This document shows, in pieces, positions 12,236 to 23,573 of a stretch of 64,000 bases of DNA. Source of the DNA: Pisolithus tinctorius. Lineage: Eukaryota > Basidiomycota > Agaricomycetes > Boletales > Pisolithaceae. The first letter of the stretch is position 1. Every line of letters begins with the position of its first letter. Under the pieces are notes generated by a model. It ran no database searches. It worked only from the letters and a program-made list of their open reading frames with translations, and was not told the DNA's origin. The DNA is taken from NCBI GenBank assembly GCA_024663395.1, contig JANFAH010000014.1, positions 868,001-932,000 on the forward strand, given 5' to 3'. The translations under genes and the position numbers were made by a program.

Positions 12236-15203
12236 TACTCATCTGATTCATCCAAAGGGACACCAGCGAGTGCAGGGTCTGGTAGTGAATCGTCTTCCAA
12301 GCGATCCAAGTCACCTGCAGAAATTCCAGTCAACTGCGTGACTTCGATACGAGAGTTGTTCCGCAGGAAATAGGGGTAAAGACAGAAGGTGGCAAAGCAG
12401 AATTTGGACATGGCTCCATCTAATTCCGCCAGGATGTATGAGCCTCCTTTGGTACACCAAACAACAATCATGGGGCCTAGGTAGTGTGGTTTGGTCTTGC
12501 GATCTAGTTCTCACTCAATACGTGAATTCCACACGAGGATGAGTGACCCAGGTTCGAAGTCAAAGTCTTGGATGGTGTGCGCAAAACGAGTGACGAAGTC
12601 TTTGACCGACGTGAAGCGGGATCTCAGAACAAGATCATGGATTCGAGCGAGGTCTTCTGGACATTTCTGGAGTTGGCGGGTGCAATGGGCGATGAGTTCT
12701 GACATCGAGTAAAATTCCGCCTCAAAAGGGGCCAAGAATGTCGCCTCAACAATGTCAAAAGGGAGTCTAGGTTCAACACCGTGAGCCATATAAAATGGAG
12801 AAAACCCAGTTGCCTTGTGAACCGTAACCCTCTCTGCCCAGAACACCACAGGAGCCACTTCTGACCACTTTGATGCTTCTCCTCCGCAACTCTTTACCAA
12901 CGCCTCCCTCACATCGAAATGCCAACGCTCAACAACTCTGTTAGCTTGGGAGTTATAGGGTGAGATTCAGATGTGGCGAATTCTGAAGGTTTTGGAAAGC
13001 CAATCAAGAGCGAGGATGTAGGGACCACCGTTGTCTGTGACAATTTCCGCAACTGCACCCCAGCAGCACAAGATCTGTTTGAAAATGAATTTTCCGATGG
13101 ACTTGCTGGTCTCCACACGAAGCATAGCCCACTCTGGATAACTAGTAAGTGAACAGCAAGCTTGGGTGATGTAGCAAAATCCATTCAACTTCGGCATTAA
13201 GAATGTATCCATGTATGCTTTGAAGAATAGGGGCTCAGGGATGGCAACGACTGGCAGAATATGAACACGATCCAGACAGCGTATTTGGCATTCGTGACAT
13301 GACTTGACATACCAGCAGATGTCCTGCTCTAGCATAGGCCACCAGAAATGAGTCAGCAAATGCATGCAGGTCGAGAAGATACCCTTGTGCCCTAGTTCAT
13401 CATGAGCCTGACAAAGAATCCCGAGGCACTTGTGAGAAGCGACTACTAGTTGGTGACGTCCTTGAGGCTCTTTCCTCCACAGCTCTCCTCCTTTGACAAA
13501 ATACTGAGTGGCGAGATGCACCAGGCTTTCCAACTCCTCTTCCTCCAATCCTTCTGGCATCTTCTTCATCTCCAAAAATTCCTTTACCACTTTCAACCTC
13601 TCCTCTCTCCAGATCGCTTTCTCTGAACATGGAATTTCTGTCTCGTAGACACTCGACGAGGTTTGTTCAGAGGAGTAGATGCCTAGACTCTGTGACAAGA
13701 CCGAAGGTGAGTCTGACAAGGTACTCGGAATTTCCAAAGGGTAAGGCTGGGACTTGAAACGGGCCTCCCTACGGTTCAAGAGCTTGACAGCGAAGGCTCC
13801 ACACTCATCTATCCAGTCCTCATAGTCCTCTTCCCCATCCTCATCCTCTGCTGCTTTCGGTCTCCTTGAAAGACCATCTGGCGCTGCATGCTTGTGTGCA
13901 GGGACATGTATGAGCTCGAAGTCGAATAAAAGAATTCCCGCAATCCAGTGGTTGATGGTAGCATTGGGCTGTAAGTCAGGATTGTTAATCATCCCCTTTA
14001 TATATCATGTGTCAACCTCGACAACTAAATTCTGCATGCTGAAAATGTGAAGTCTGACGTCGTGTAAAGCGCAGAAAAGACCAAAGAGCTCCAGTTTGGC
14101 TTGGCTATAACGGTGTTCGCAGTCGTTGAGAGTTATCGAGCCAAACCTTGCAGGATAGTGTTTTTCATCTTCCCCTTCCTGCATGAGGAGGTATCCTATA
14201 GCGATATTTGAGGTGTCGACTGCTAGAATAACCTTCTTATCGGAATTGTAGTCGATAGTGCATAGGGCAGGGGACGAGACAATAGCTTGGCGAAGATAGT
14301 CCATGGCTTCTTTGTGTTCGTCATGGAATTCGAAGGAGATGTCTTTCTTGGTCAGCTCGACGAGGGGACGTGTGTGTTTAGCGAAATCCTTGATAAAGAT
14401 CCTGCAGTATGAGCAAAGACCTAAAAATCCGCACACTTCGGTGACGTTAGTGCAGTAGGGCCAATCTTTAATTTTTTGGACTTTAGCTTCATCCAGAATT
14501 CTCCCCTCAAACGACACCTTATGCCCAACCACTATGATAGACGGCGTGGCGATGACACATTTCTTCGCTGAGACAGTAGCTCCAGCGTGACGCAGGCGAT
14601 GTAAGACATGGTTGACATTCTGCAGATGTTCCCAGATGAAGCATCTGATCCTGGAGTTTTGTGCGATCGTCTGGTGGGTACTGTCAGAATTTTGGTAATG
14701 AGATTTGGGGCCTTTGATCGGGCAATCATTGATGAATGGGATGGAAACCTCTGGAATTTCATCCTTTAATATCCAACAGACGTCTCCGTGGAAAATTTAG
14801 ACAGCATTTGTGTAGCCCATAGGTAGTTTGGTGAGTTGAAGGGTACCAATAGGGGTTTGGAAAGCAGTTAGATCACAGTATTCATCATGGATGGTGTGAT
14901 GATTGTATCCGACCATAAGATCTAAAATTCCGTAGACAGAGTGGCAGGCAAAAGCTTCTGCAATCGAGTCGACGAAAGGGGGAATGGCTGAATCCTGTAT
15001 AGATATGGCATTCAGAGGTTGTAAGTCATGAACAAGGTGCAGAGATGTTCCATCCTTCTTGACTATGCAGAACCATTTCGAGTGATAGGATGAAGTAGAA
15101 GGTTCGTAGACACCTGTGGAAATCTTTTCTTTGATTATGCCGACGACGTCATGAAAAATGGCAGGAGGTATGGGGATATTCCGCTCGACCCAGGGTTTGT
15201 GGG
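12235..15203 (-). pseudogene. element A pol, RT (part)-RNaseH-integrase
   Basis: Read on the minus strand from 15203: RT starts after the B1 insertion with HKPWVERNIPIPPAIF, continues with FCIVKKDGTSLHLVHDLQPLN and, after a frame change near 14797, reaches FINDCPIKGP, where the family has FIDD; one catalytic aspartate is therefore lost. Then come FLGLCSYCRIFIKDF, RNase H (ILAVDTSNIAIGYLL), HAAPDGLSRRP, the integrase zinc finger (HDELGHKG...CHECQIRC) and core (VTDNGGPY, about 13020) and the distal part FSPFYMAHGVEPRLPFD. Stops or frame changes occur near 14797, 14535, 13993, 12910 and 12510. The open stretch 14797-15303 is chimeric: its first roughly 33 codons lie in the B1 LTR. The distal end reads GGSYILAELDG and stops at 12235; no chromodomain follows. 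Confidence 0.85.
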
Positions 15204-16018
15204 TGTCAAAGTTGGACAACACCCCTGGCTCCTTCTTAGGGCAGAGTTGGAGCGGGTTGGTCTGCGGAGTACAGCGGTCAAAGTCCGAAGCGAATCTGAC
15301 CACTGGGTGGCGAGATATTCGACGAACAGTGAGCGGAGGGGTATGAAGGGAAGTTTCGGAGGCTGAGGTCGGAGTCGGAGCTGGAGGTCAGAGGTCGGAG
15401 GTCGGATGAGAGGGCATTGGGTTCAGCTAGTGTGCTGCCCCCTTGCGCGAGCTCAGCCCTCGTATTTCAGGGGTGGAGCAGACTCAGAGGAAGTGGAGAC
15501 AAAACTCCAGAGGGGACCGAGATGGAGTCGAAGGTGGGGACTTTATTCGATATTCATACTGATTACATCGGAGTACTACGTGGCCTTATATACGATATAG
15601 GTCAAGGGCGGTGCAGTATGGAATGTAAACCAATAAGTGTATAGTGGGTTAGAGTCCTTCCGACACAAGGGATAGAGAGTAGGGACGATGGGGACCTTAA
15701 CTGAGACAAGGAAACTACTACAACGAGGAAGAGAGGGTAAATACCGAAGAAGCAGAAGAATGGAGAAAACTGACACGAGGGTGGAACCCTATCTAGAATG
15801 CAGGGCCGCAAGTCCGACAGCCCACGTGACCAACCTCAGGGTGGAGTTGAGCAGAGTTGGTCAGAACATGGACAGAGGAACTCAGAGAGGTGTGGAGATG
15901 TGTCAGGAGGGTTGGAGGAGCACGGGAACACGTCGGAGGATGGCAGAGAAGTGTGGGAACATGTCAGAGGAGGGCAGAGTAGGTATTAGGGGCTTACGCT
16001 GGTGTCATGGTCATGACA
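15204..16018 (-). repeat. 3' LTR of B1 (815 bp)
   Basis: On the minus strand it starts TGTCATGACC and ends ACTTTGACA-like (TTTGACA). A polypurine tract (rc of GTATCCCCCCCTT, 16019 onward) precedes it. It is closer to the 3' LTR of B2 than to its own 5' LTR. Confidence 0.95.
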
Positions 16019-16062
16019 GTATCCCCCCCTTAGGGCCTGAACCCCTGAAGGCCATAGCAAAG

Positions 16063-17547
16063 CTACGACAGAGGTGAGTAAGGTCCAGGTTTATGAGGAT
16101 AGCGAGCATGGTAAGCAGCCAACAACTCAGAGGCATGTTCTAACTCCGTTGCCAACACCCAAGAGGTCTCGTCTTCAGTATTCTCATAGCCTGCCCAGCG
16201 GACTAGATACAGCAACTGACAACGACGGCGGCGGCGATCCACCTTTGAGTCGAGGATCTCCAAAATCTCATACTCAAGGTCACCATCCACCTCAACAGGT
16301 GGAGGTGGAGGTTGGTGCCGATCAGGGAAGGGGTTCGGAGTAGCAGGCTCTAACTGCGACATGTGAAAGACAGGGTGGATGGCCCGCATTGCATCAGGTA
16401 AGCAGAGGGTGATGGAGTGTGTACCAGGCCTAGCTATGATAGCATAGGGGCCCAAGTTCTTCTCTGCAAGTTTAGCTGAAGGGCGGGTGGAGTGGAAGTA
16501 CCTGGCCTTGACATAAGCCTGGTCACTGACCTTGAACTCTGGTGGTGGAATGCGTCTAGCATCAGCCGGACCTTGATAGCGGAGTTGAGCGGCAGCCATC
16601 TCAGTGCGGAGGAAGTCGTGCAGGGCAGAAAGCTCCACAACATAGTTATGGGCCTTCAGAGAGGTGAGATCGTGGTCAGAGTAAACTGACAAGTTTGGGT
16701 GGTAACCCTTATTAGCAAAAAAGGGAGAGACTCCAGTAGTAGCACTTGGTGCATTATTACAAGCAAACTCCGCTAGTGGGAGTAACTCCGACCAATTGTC
16801 TTGCTGATAGTTACAGTAGGTGCAGAGATACTGCTCAAGGGTCTGATTCATGCACTCTGTTTGGCCATCACCTTCCAGGTGATAGCCCGATGTAAAATGA
16901 AGGTGCATATCTAAGGCCTTTCCAAGGGAGCAGAAGAAGTGCGACACAAACTCTGGACCCCTGTCGGAGGTGACATGAGCAGGTACCCCATGCTTGGAAA
17001 AGACGTGGGTAAGGAAGAGTTTTGCTAGGTCAGTGGAGGTGATGGAGTCATGGGTCAGAATGAACATGGTCTGTTTAGAAAGGCGGTCTACAACAACCAA
17101 GATGGCAGAGTAGCCTGTGGAGTTGGGGAGATGCTCAATGAAATCCATTGAGATGGAGTTCCATGGCTTCTCAGGGACAGGAAGCTGCTTCAGTAGGCCA
17201 AAGGGGCAGTGACGAGGGACCTTGCTGCGACCACAAGTGGTGCAGGACCTGACATAGTTCTTTACATCAGTGCGGAGGTTAGGCCATACGTACTTGCGGC
17301 GAACAAGCTCTACAGTGTGACTCTGCCCAAAGTGACCCGCAAGCGGATGGTCATGTTTAAACCGAAGCACTTGGAGGCGGAGACCATCAATGTCGGGGAC
17401 AAAGATGTGGCCATCAAGGTGGAGGAGACCCTCGTGGTCTAATGACCAGTGGAGGTCTGTTGGAGTTGGGAGATGGGAAGTGGAGATGGGGTTGGAGGGT
17501 AGTGCAGAGATGATGTCGGCATGGAGCTGCTCAACATCGAAGATCAT
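16063..17547 (-). pseudogene. B1 integrase and chromodomain
   Basis: 494 codons, open throughout, separated from RNase H by a single TGA (about 17551). Integrase HHCC zinc finger: HDHPLAGHFG...CTTCGRSK. Core: MDFIEHLP, TSDRGPEF and DGQTECMNQ carry the D, D and E of the DDE triad. A GPY-type module (NLGPYAIIARPGTHS) is followed by a C-terminal chromodomain (LEYEILEILD...YLVRWAGY...ETSW), which in chromoviruses steers integration to marked histones. It differs from the B2 copy at one residue (R/Q). In the ancestral element it was the end of one pol polyprotein. Confidence 0.9.
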
Positions 17548-17553
17548 GGCGGC

Positions 17554-19786
17554 TCAGAGCACAGGGGCCAAGAGGTGGGTAGTACAGAGGGACAAAGCAA
17601 ACTGTTCCTGGGTAAACACAGGGCGGAAGTTATGAGGGTTTACCTGCACATAGTCCTTATCCCCCTCTTTTGGGTAAACATCCCAGCGGCAGGTAAGTGC
17701 GTCAGGCTTGGCTCCAAGGCGGCCAGGGCAGAAACGGATGACTAGGTTGAACTGGGAGAGGTACTCTGACCAACGAGCCTGACGGCGGGTTAGGACCTTA
17801 GAGGTGGAGAAATACTCCAAGTTTTTATGGTCAGTCACCACGTCAGCAGGAGTGGCGGAGCCTTCCAAGTAATGTCGCCAGTGGCGGAAGGCCTCAAAAA
17901 TCGCCAACAGCTCCTTATCATGAGTGTCATAGTTGAGCTCCGGAGCAGTGAGTGTGCGGGAGTAAAAGGCAACCGGGTGGAGTTCACCATCGGAGCAGGT
18001 AATCGAGAGGATACCCGCAATGGCATAGTCCGATGCATTGGTCTCAACCGTGACCAGGGCATCAGGCACCCAATGAGTAAGGATCGGAGCGGAGGTGAAG
18101 GCAGTCTTAAGGCGGAGGAAAGTGGAGCGGCACTCTTCGGAGAAGCTCCAAGGAGCGCCCTTCTGAGTGAGGCGGGTGAGCGGAACAACTATGTCGGAGT
18201 AGTTACCGATGAACCAACGATAGAAGTTCGCAAACCCAAGAAAGGACTGGATGTCTTTAACCTTGCGTGGTTCAGGCCAATCACAAATGGACTGGACCTT
18301 ATCAGCGGACATGGTCAGACCGGATGGGGAGAGGACATAGCCGAGGTACTCGACAGAGTCTTTGTGGAACTCGCACTTTTCCGGTTTAGCAAAGAGGCTA
18401 TGCTGGCAGAGGCGGCGGAGGACCTCTTTTACATGTTGGCAGTGCAACTCCTCGTTGTGGGAGTAGATGAGGATGTCATCAAGGTAAACAACAACACAGA
18501 CATCGAGCATGTCGGCAAAGATGCTATTAACAAACTGCTGGAAAGCCGCTGGCACATTAGTAAGACCGAAGGGCATAACCAACCATTCATAGGAACCATA
18601 GCGAGTGCAAAAGGCAGTTTTCCATTTGTCACCAGCACCAATTCGGACTAAGTGGTAGGCATGGCGGAGGTCAATTTTACTGTAGATTTTAGCGTGGCTC
18701 AGAGAATCGAGCAAGTCAGAGATGAGAGGGAGCGGGTAGTGGTCTTTCTTGGTGATTTTATTGAGTCCTCAGTAATCCACACAGAGGTGGAGCGAGCCGT
18801 CCTTCTTCTTAATGAAGAGGACAGGAGCACCATGGGCGGAGGTTGACTGTTTAATGAAACCATAGCTGAGGTGCTCATCTATGAAGGTGCAGAGCGCCTC
18901 AAGCTCGGGTGGAGAGAGGGAGTAGACAGTTCCTAGAGGCGGAGAAGCCCCTTCTTCGAGATCTATATTCAAATCAAAGCTGCAGTGTGGAGGGAGTTCA
19001 GTAGCCTTTGCTTTACTAAAAACATCAGCGAACTCATGGTAGTCGGAGGGTACCGCAGAGAGATCAGGAGGTGCAGAGGGCATCGAAGAGGCTCGGAGTT
19101 TCATATCTTCTGGGCAGAGGTGCAAGCGGAACTGTGCGGAGCCAGGAAGGGCACATGCATGGACAAAGGCTGCAGCTCCGATGAGATATGCAGAGCAGTG
19201 CGTGGCAAGCCAGCCATCGGAGTAGGTGGCGGAGCTGATGTTGGAGGAGCAGATGGAGCGGAGGATGTCGGTACTGAAGCAGAAGTCGCAACAGAAGGTG
19301 ATGGAGGTGCCAAGGGCGTCAGCATTCTTTGTATCGATGGTCGGAATGAGATACTGCTCAATACCCAGTCAATTGACGGATTGTAGTGGGTGAGCCAGTT
19401 GTGTCCCAAGACCAACGAACAGGCGGAATCCAATGGAGTTACATAACAGGAAACAGATGTGACATTGCCAGAGGCAAAGTGGACGGAGAAATCTACTACT
19501 TGGGAAATGGCGGTATTACTAGTACCATCAAACAGTCGGAGAGGAATAGGCAGAGAGACATTTTTTGTTGGGATTTTATATTTTATAACTAAAGAGGGGT
19601 CGACGAAACAGTGCAAAGAGCCTGAGTCGACCAGAGCGGGGAAAGTATCTATGGAGAAATCAGGAAGAGAAATAATCAGGAGAAGAGAATTAGGGTCGGA
19701 AAGAGCGGATGCATTGAGGTGGACTTCTGCATGGATGGGATCAATGCTTCCTCCAGGATGTACAGGCTCCCTGGAGGAGCGGGTTA
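17554..19786 (-). pseudogene. B1 protease-RT-RNaseH
   Basis: Pol is entered by a -1 frameshift at the gag end. The protease carries ALVDSGS and [10 protein letters not shown], followed by an A/P/S-rich linker. A frame change near 19190 moves to [13 protein letters not shown] and the RT N-part ([12 protein letters not shown]). RT is cut by a TGA after LHLCVDY (19125 region), where family members have arginine, and then continues with YSKIDLRHAYH, FGLTNVPAAF and the catalytic VYLDDILIYS. RNase H (TVETNASDYAIAGIL) and a tether end at a second TGA. The same defects are present in B2. PR-to-RT continuity needs one compensating frame change, so the element is dead unless complemented. Confidence 0.88.
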
Positions 19787-19793
19787 ATTTTTT
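19749..19793 (-). promoter_or_regulatory. -1 frameshift signal between B1 gag and pol
   Basis: Minus strand: slippery heptamer A AAA AAT (19787-19793) directly before the gag TAA, an 8-nt spacer, then a 9-bp stem TCCTCCAGG/CCTGGAGGA with a 12-nt loop. The -1 frame is open into the protease. It is identical in B2. Confidence 0.75.
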
Positions 19794-21073
19794 GGCTCTG
19801 ACCTCTCTGCAGGCGGAGCGGTCAGAGTGGCGGCCTTAGCAGCACGGGCCTTGGCAGCACGGGAAGTCGACTTTGGGCAATCCTTGGCGGAGTGGCCAGG
19901 CTCACCACAGAAGAGGCACAGCCCACCAGTAAGGCAGCAGAGCCGCTCAGCTGCTGTGAGCTTGCCATCCTTTCCAAGGAGATGGTTGATGTTGGACTTT
20001 GGCACTTCGGCCTTTTTAGAGTCAGACTTAGGGGCAGAGGATGATGCGGAGGGTTTCAGCTTTGAGTTGGAGGTGTGGAGCGGAGTTCTTTCGGCAGGAG
20101 GAGGCTTGGTGGAGTGGGAGACTTCTGACCTGCACTCCCAGTAGCGTGCATCTACTGTCTGGGCCAACTCGCGGAGTGCATGAAGAGTGGCAGGCTTGCC
20201 GACACGGGACACTTCATCCTTGATGTGGTCAGGGAGACCCGAGTAGAAGCGGTGGCGGAGTGTGCCTTCACCATAGTCCTTTACCTGAGAAGCCCAGCGG
20301 TTGAACTCCACTAAGTACTTCGCAATACACGAAGAGTCCTTCATGGTAAGATTTTCCAGATGCTGGACGGCATTGGCAGCAGCATCATGAGGGCCGAAAT
20401 TGGTAGTGAGCTCACGGAGGAACTCGCGGTGGTCATCCATCCACAGCAGACGATTAAGGTAATCATCTGGATTGAGAAGATCTGGTTCGAACCAGGTCAA
20501 TGCCATGCCCTTAAGGTAGGACTGCGCATACGTGACCTTGGCTCGGTCGGAGTGGAATGCCCGAGGGTGGTCCTGGAAATTGAGCTCACACCGGACCAGG
20601 AACTCACGGAGTTTTTTAGGGTCGGACCCATCAAAGGTGTCCGGCTCGCAGACTTTGGTTCGCAGAGCGGAGTCTCCGGAGCGCTGGTTGGAGCGGGCTA
20701 GGGCATGGATGGCCCAGGTCAGAGCAAGGACTGGGTCATCAAGGGGATCCATGAGGTTGTCGGGATCATCCTCATCATCAGGCCCATCACCAGGATGGTA
20801 GTCAGGATCGTTGGGGTCATCATCAGGGTCACCTGGTCCACCTCCGCCAGGGTGAATGACGATAGGAGGTGGCGGAGAGTGGAGGGTGGACTGCTGACGG
20901 ATGGAGGGTGTAGCGCATGAGGCACTGTCTGGAGCAGGGTCGGAGTTGGAGTGCCCCCTGGAGGAGAAGCTCCAGAAGGGCTCAACAACTGAAGGGAGAC
21001 ATCGGGGGTTTGCCAAGGCTGTAGCAAGGGCCTCAGCAGCATCCCATTGTTGGAGACGTGTCATGGGAGGCAT
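19784..21073 (-). CDS. B1 gag
   Basis: 429 codons, intact. It starts at MPPMTRLQQWD, with an acidic D/P-rich stretch (about residues 80-115), then the Ty3-type capsid domain (FDGSDPKKLREFLVRCEL ... YLKGMALTWFEPDLL ... LRHRFYSGLPDHIKDEV). A CCHC zinc knuckle CLFCGEPGHSAKDC near the C-terminus matches C-x2-C-x4-H-x4-C. The product would form the virus-like particle and package element RNA. It is identical in sequence to the B2 gag as translated. It overlaps the pol frame at the frameshift signal. Confidence 0.92.
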   Translation of the reverse strand: MPPMTRLQQWDAAEALATALANPRCLPSVVEPFWSFSSRGHSNSDPAPDSASCATPSIRQQSTLHSPPPPIVIHPGGGGPGDPDDDPNDPDYHPGDGPDDEDDPDNLMDPLDDPVLALTWAIHALARSNQRSGDSALRTKVCEPDTFDGSDPKKLREFLVRCELNFQDHPRAFHSDRAKVTYAQSYLKGMALTWFEPDLLNPDDYLNRLLWMDDHREFLRELTTNFGPHDAAANAVQHLENLTMKDSSCIAKYLVEFNRWASQVKDYGEGTLRHRFYSGLPDHIKDEVSRVGKPATLHALRELAQTVDARYWECRSEVSHSTKPPPAERTPLHTSNSKLKPSASSSAPKSDSKKAEVPKSNINHLLGKDGKLTAAERLCCLTGGLCLFCGEPGHSAKDCPKSTSRAAKARAAKAATLTAPPAERSEPKN

Positions 21074-21115
21074 AACAGATGTGGTAGGGGAAGTGAGAGA
21101 GCTCGTACAAGTGAT

Positions 21116-21126
21116 AGTACGAATAT
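21116..21126 (-). promoter_or_regulatory. self-priming primer-binding site of B1
   Basis: Two bases inside the 5' LTR edge, ATATTCGTACT (minus strand) can pair along 11 nt, with one G-U pair, with AGTATGAATAT in the 5' LTR (21475-21485). That word starts about 32 nt after a TATATAAG box, i.e. at the expected transcript start. Confidence 0.6.
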
Positions 21127-21128
21127 AC

Positions 21129-21943
21129 TGTCAAAGTCAGACAACACCCCTGGCTCCTTCTTAGGGCGGAGTTGGAGCGGGTTGGGCTGTGGAGTACAGC
21201 GGTCAAAGTCCGAAGCAAATCCGACCACTGGGTGGCGAGTTATTCGACGAACAGTGAGCAGAGGGGTATGAAGGGAAGTTTCGGAGGCTGAGGTCGGAGT
21301 CAGAGCTGGAGGTCTGAGGTCGGAGGTCGGATGAGAGGGCGTTGGGTTCAGCTAGTGCGCTGCCCCCTTGCGCGAGCTCAGCCCTCATATTTCAGAGGTG
21401 GAGCGGACTCAGAGGAAGTGGAGACGAAACTCCAGAGGGGACTGAGAGGGAGTCGAAGGTGGGGACTTTATTCAATATTCATACTGATTACATCGGAGTA
21501 CTACATGGCCTTATATACGATATAGGTCAAGGGTGGTGTAGTATGGAATGTAAACCAATAAGTGTATAGTGGGTTAGAGTCCTTCCGACACAAGGGATAG
21601 AGAGTAGGGACGACGGGGACCTTAACTGAGACAAGGAAACTACTACAACGAGGAAGAGAGGGTAAATACCGAAGAAGTGGAAGAATGGAGAAAACCGACA
21701 CGAGGGCAGAACCCTATCTAGAATGCAGGGCCACAAGTCCGACAGCCCACGTGACCAACCTCAGGGCGGAGTTGAGCGGAGTTGGTCAGAACATGGACAG
21801 AGGAACTTGGAGAGGTGTGGAGATGTGTCGGGAGGGTTGGAGGAGCGCAGGAACACGTCGGAGGATGGCGGAGAAGCGCGGGACCATGTCGGAGGAGGGC
21901 AGAGTAGGTATTAGGGGCTTACGCTGGTGTCATGGTCATGACA
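21129..21943 (-). repeat. 5' LTR of B1 (815 bp)
   Basis: Same length and ends as the other three B LTRs. It shares with the 5' LTR of B2 a set of CpG-site states (for example CTCCGC and TGTCGGTT) that differ from both 3' LTRs. Confidence 0.95.
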
Positions 21944-22567
21944 CTCCCAGCCTTAATGAAACTTAAAACATCAGTAGAGTCATTGACATGTGCTAGCCGC
22001 TGGAGCTGGAGCCAGCCCACTGCGCTGCACTGCATGGCATTACTGGAGGTACACAAGCGCCAGAGCACTGGCAATTTGTTACTCTGTGGCTCACGAACAT
22101 TTTATAATATATTTTACAATATCAAGTCGAGAGCAGTCTTCTTTCATTGACAGCCATATCCACGGACAGGGATGGTGGGGAATGCAGGCTGGTGATCTAC
22201 ACAGCAAGAAGTCATGGTGAATGTTCAGCATGATATATTGATAAGTGAGAAAGTGCCAATTCGTCATCGATTGGCAGTGTACAATACCAAAGTCCTACAG
22301 GCACCCCTGGACACACCCTCTGTAATATCATTGCTTGCTCATACCTATATCTAAGGACAATACACGTGGTTCCACAGATGGGAATGGTGGGGAACACAGG
22401 CTGGTGATCTACACAGTGAGAAGTCATGGTGAATGCTCAGCATGATATATTGATAAGTGAGAAAGCACCAATTCATCATCAATTGGCAGTGTACAATTTC
22501 ATGGACAGGAATGGTGGGGAATGCAGGCTGGCAATCTACACAGTGAGAAGTCATGGTGAATGCATGG
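21944..22567. repeat. host repeat modules between B1 and element A 5' LTR
   Basis: Contains two to three tandem, imperfect copies of a roughly 200-bp module (CATGGTGAATG...CAGCATGATATATTGATAAGTGAGAAAG...GGCAGTGTACAAT near 22213-22290 and 22430-22495; a partial copy to 22567). The module also occurs at 8600-8750 in opposite orientation. The segment is inverted relative to its ancestral orientation (see B1/B2). No gene is supported. Confidence 0.8.
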
Positions 22568-23573
22568 TGTAGGGAGTAGTATACTCCCTGAGGCCGAAAT
22601 AGGGATGCCAACACCAAAATTCTGCCATTACCATCCACATCTATCATCTTCAGAATTATCCCATCTGCCTTGTGTGCTGCCTCGCCTGTTGAACCTTCGG
22701 AGCTCCCCAGTCCATCAATAACACACACCAGTCATCGTCCCAAAATTCCACATCAACATCAACCTGACATACGTCTATCTGGAATTCCGCAGTCGTGCCG
22801 CTTCAACCCTCGCCTCACCACGTAGCTGGGAAACCATGCAGATCATCAGTAAAAACTCTGGTTACCCCTCTTGTTCCTTTCCCGTGAACCTTTCTCTGCA
22901 AAGCAAGAACCCCTTTCTACCTACGGCCTCTACCCTTTGCATTCCACTCTATGGTACAGTGTACACTTGCCCTGTCGGAAGATACCCGTCTTTCCTGTTG
23001 TATTTCTCAGTTACTACCTTACAGTTTGTTTTCACATGTTGCTGTATGGCTTTGACGTCTGACATGTCATCCCCTTTATTTTTCGGAGTTTTGCTTCTCC
23101 TGCCCCACATTTCTCCGATCAGTACCTTACTATCCATGTACTATATAATCCTGCCTCAGCGACAAAATGAGAATAATCTTTTTAGGACCCACATTCTGTG
23201 TCTAGTGCGAGTCTAAAGAGTTCAAAGAGTCTTCACATCCTCTGTGTCTGCTGTGTATCTGTGTCTTTGCATCTACTGTGTCTACTGTGTCTTTGTGTCC
23301 TTGTTCCATTAGTACTCATTTGCCTCTCCCACACACTTAATTCATCTCGGAGTTACTTCCTTGGTGCAAGATTGTCGTCCAGAATTTCAAAAGCAAGTCT
23401 GTCCCTTCCTTCAACTCTGTGGAATTAAATTCTGTGACCCACATTCGACTCTTCGACCGACTCTACCATCGCATTCTACGTCTCCTTCCTACTCAGCACC
23501 CCTTGGGTCAAGCCTAGGGATTTTCCCTACAGCTTTCCCCTATTTGCACACTACCCAGAGGTAGTGTCCCACA
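22568..23573 (+). repeat. 5' LTR of element A (1006 bp)
   Basis: Starts TGTAGGGAGTAG and ends GTGTCCCACA; matches 8751-9756 inverted. A TATATAAT box at about 23142 lies 20-30 nt before the likely transcript start (CAGCGACAAAATGAG). Just inside, TCGTTTTG (23574-23581) can pair with CAAAATGA of the LTR over 8 nt including one G-U; this is weaker than in B, C and D. Confidence 0.92.

Larger units (their letters stand above)
8751..15203 (-). mobile_element. Ty3/gypsy element A, 3' portion (RT-RNaseH-IN, 3' LTR)
   Basis: The left part of element A, read on the minus strand: 3' LTR, an intervening region carrying an antisense gene, integrase, RNase H and most of RT. It stops inside RT at 15203, where element B1 begins. 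The missing 5' part (5' LTR, gag, protease, start of RT) lies inverted at 22568-26945. The two coding ends join after removal of B1 and one CCCAC duplication. Outer flanks carry a 4-bp target duplication CCAT. No chromodomain was seen after the integrase, unlike B, C and D. Confidence 0.85.
15204..21943 (-). mobile_element. Ty3/gypsy chromovirus element B1 (6740 bp)
   Basis: Order on the minus strand: LTR, gag, protease, RT, RNase H, integrase, chromodomain, LTR. It is the inverse-orientation twin of B2 (26946-33685): coordinates map by x+y=48889 with no length difference over 6740 bp. Plus-strand flanks are GTGGG on the left and CTCCC on the right, which do not match each other but match the flanks of B2 crosswise. 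It sits inside element A RT. Confidence 0.95.

Noticed and set aside
14797..15303. Single RT gene starting at 15303
   Set aside because: The first part is translated from the B1 LTR; it is a chance fusion at the insertion junction.
17827..18651. 274-codon plus-strand frame over B1 RT (and its mirror 30238-31062)
   Set aside because: It is the antisense shadow of RT/RNase H; no family resemblance, and it exists only because the RT strand is GC-structured.
22836..23216. 126-codon frame inside the A LTR (also 9108-9509 minus)
   Set aside because: It is LTR sequence present in both LTR copies; no protein family and it spans the promoter region.
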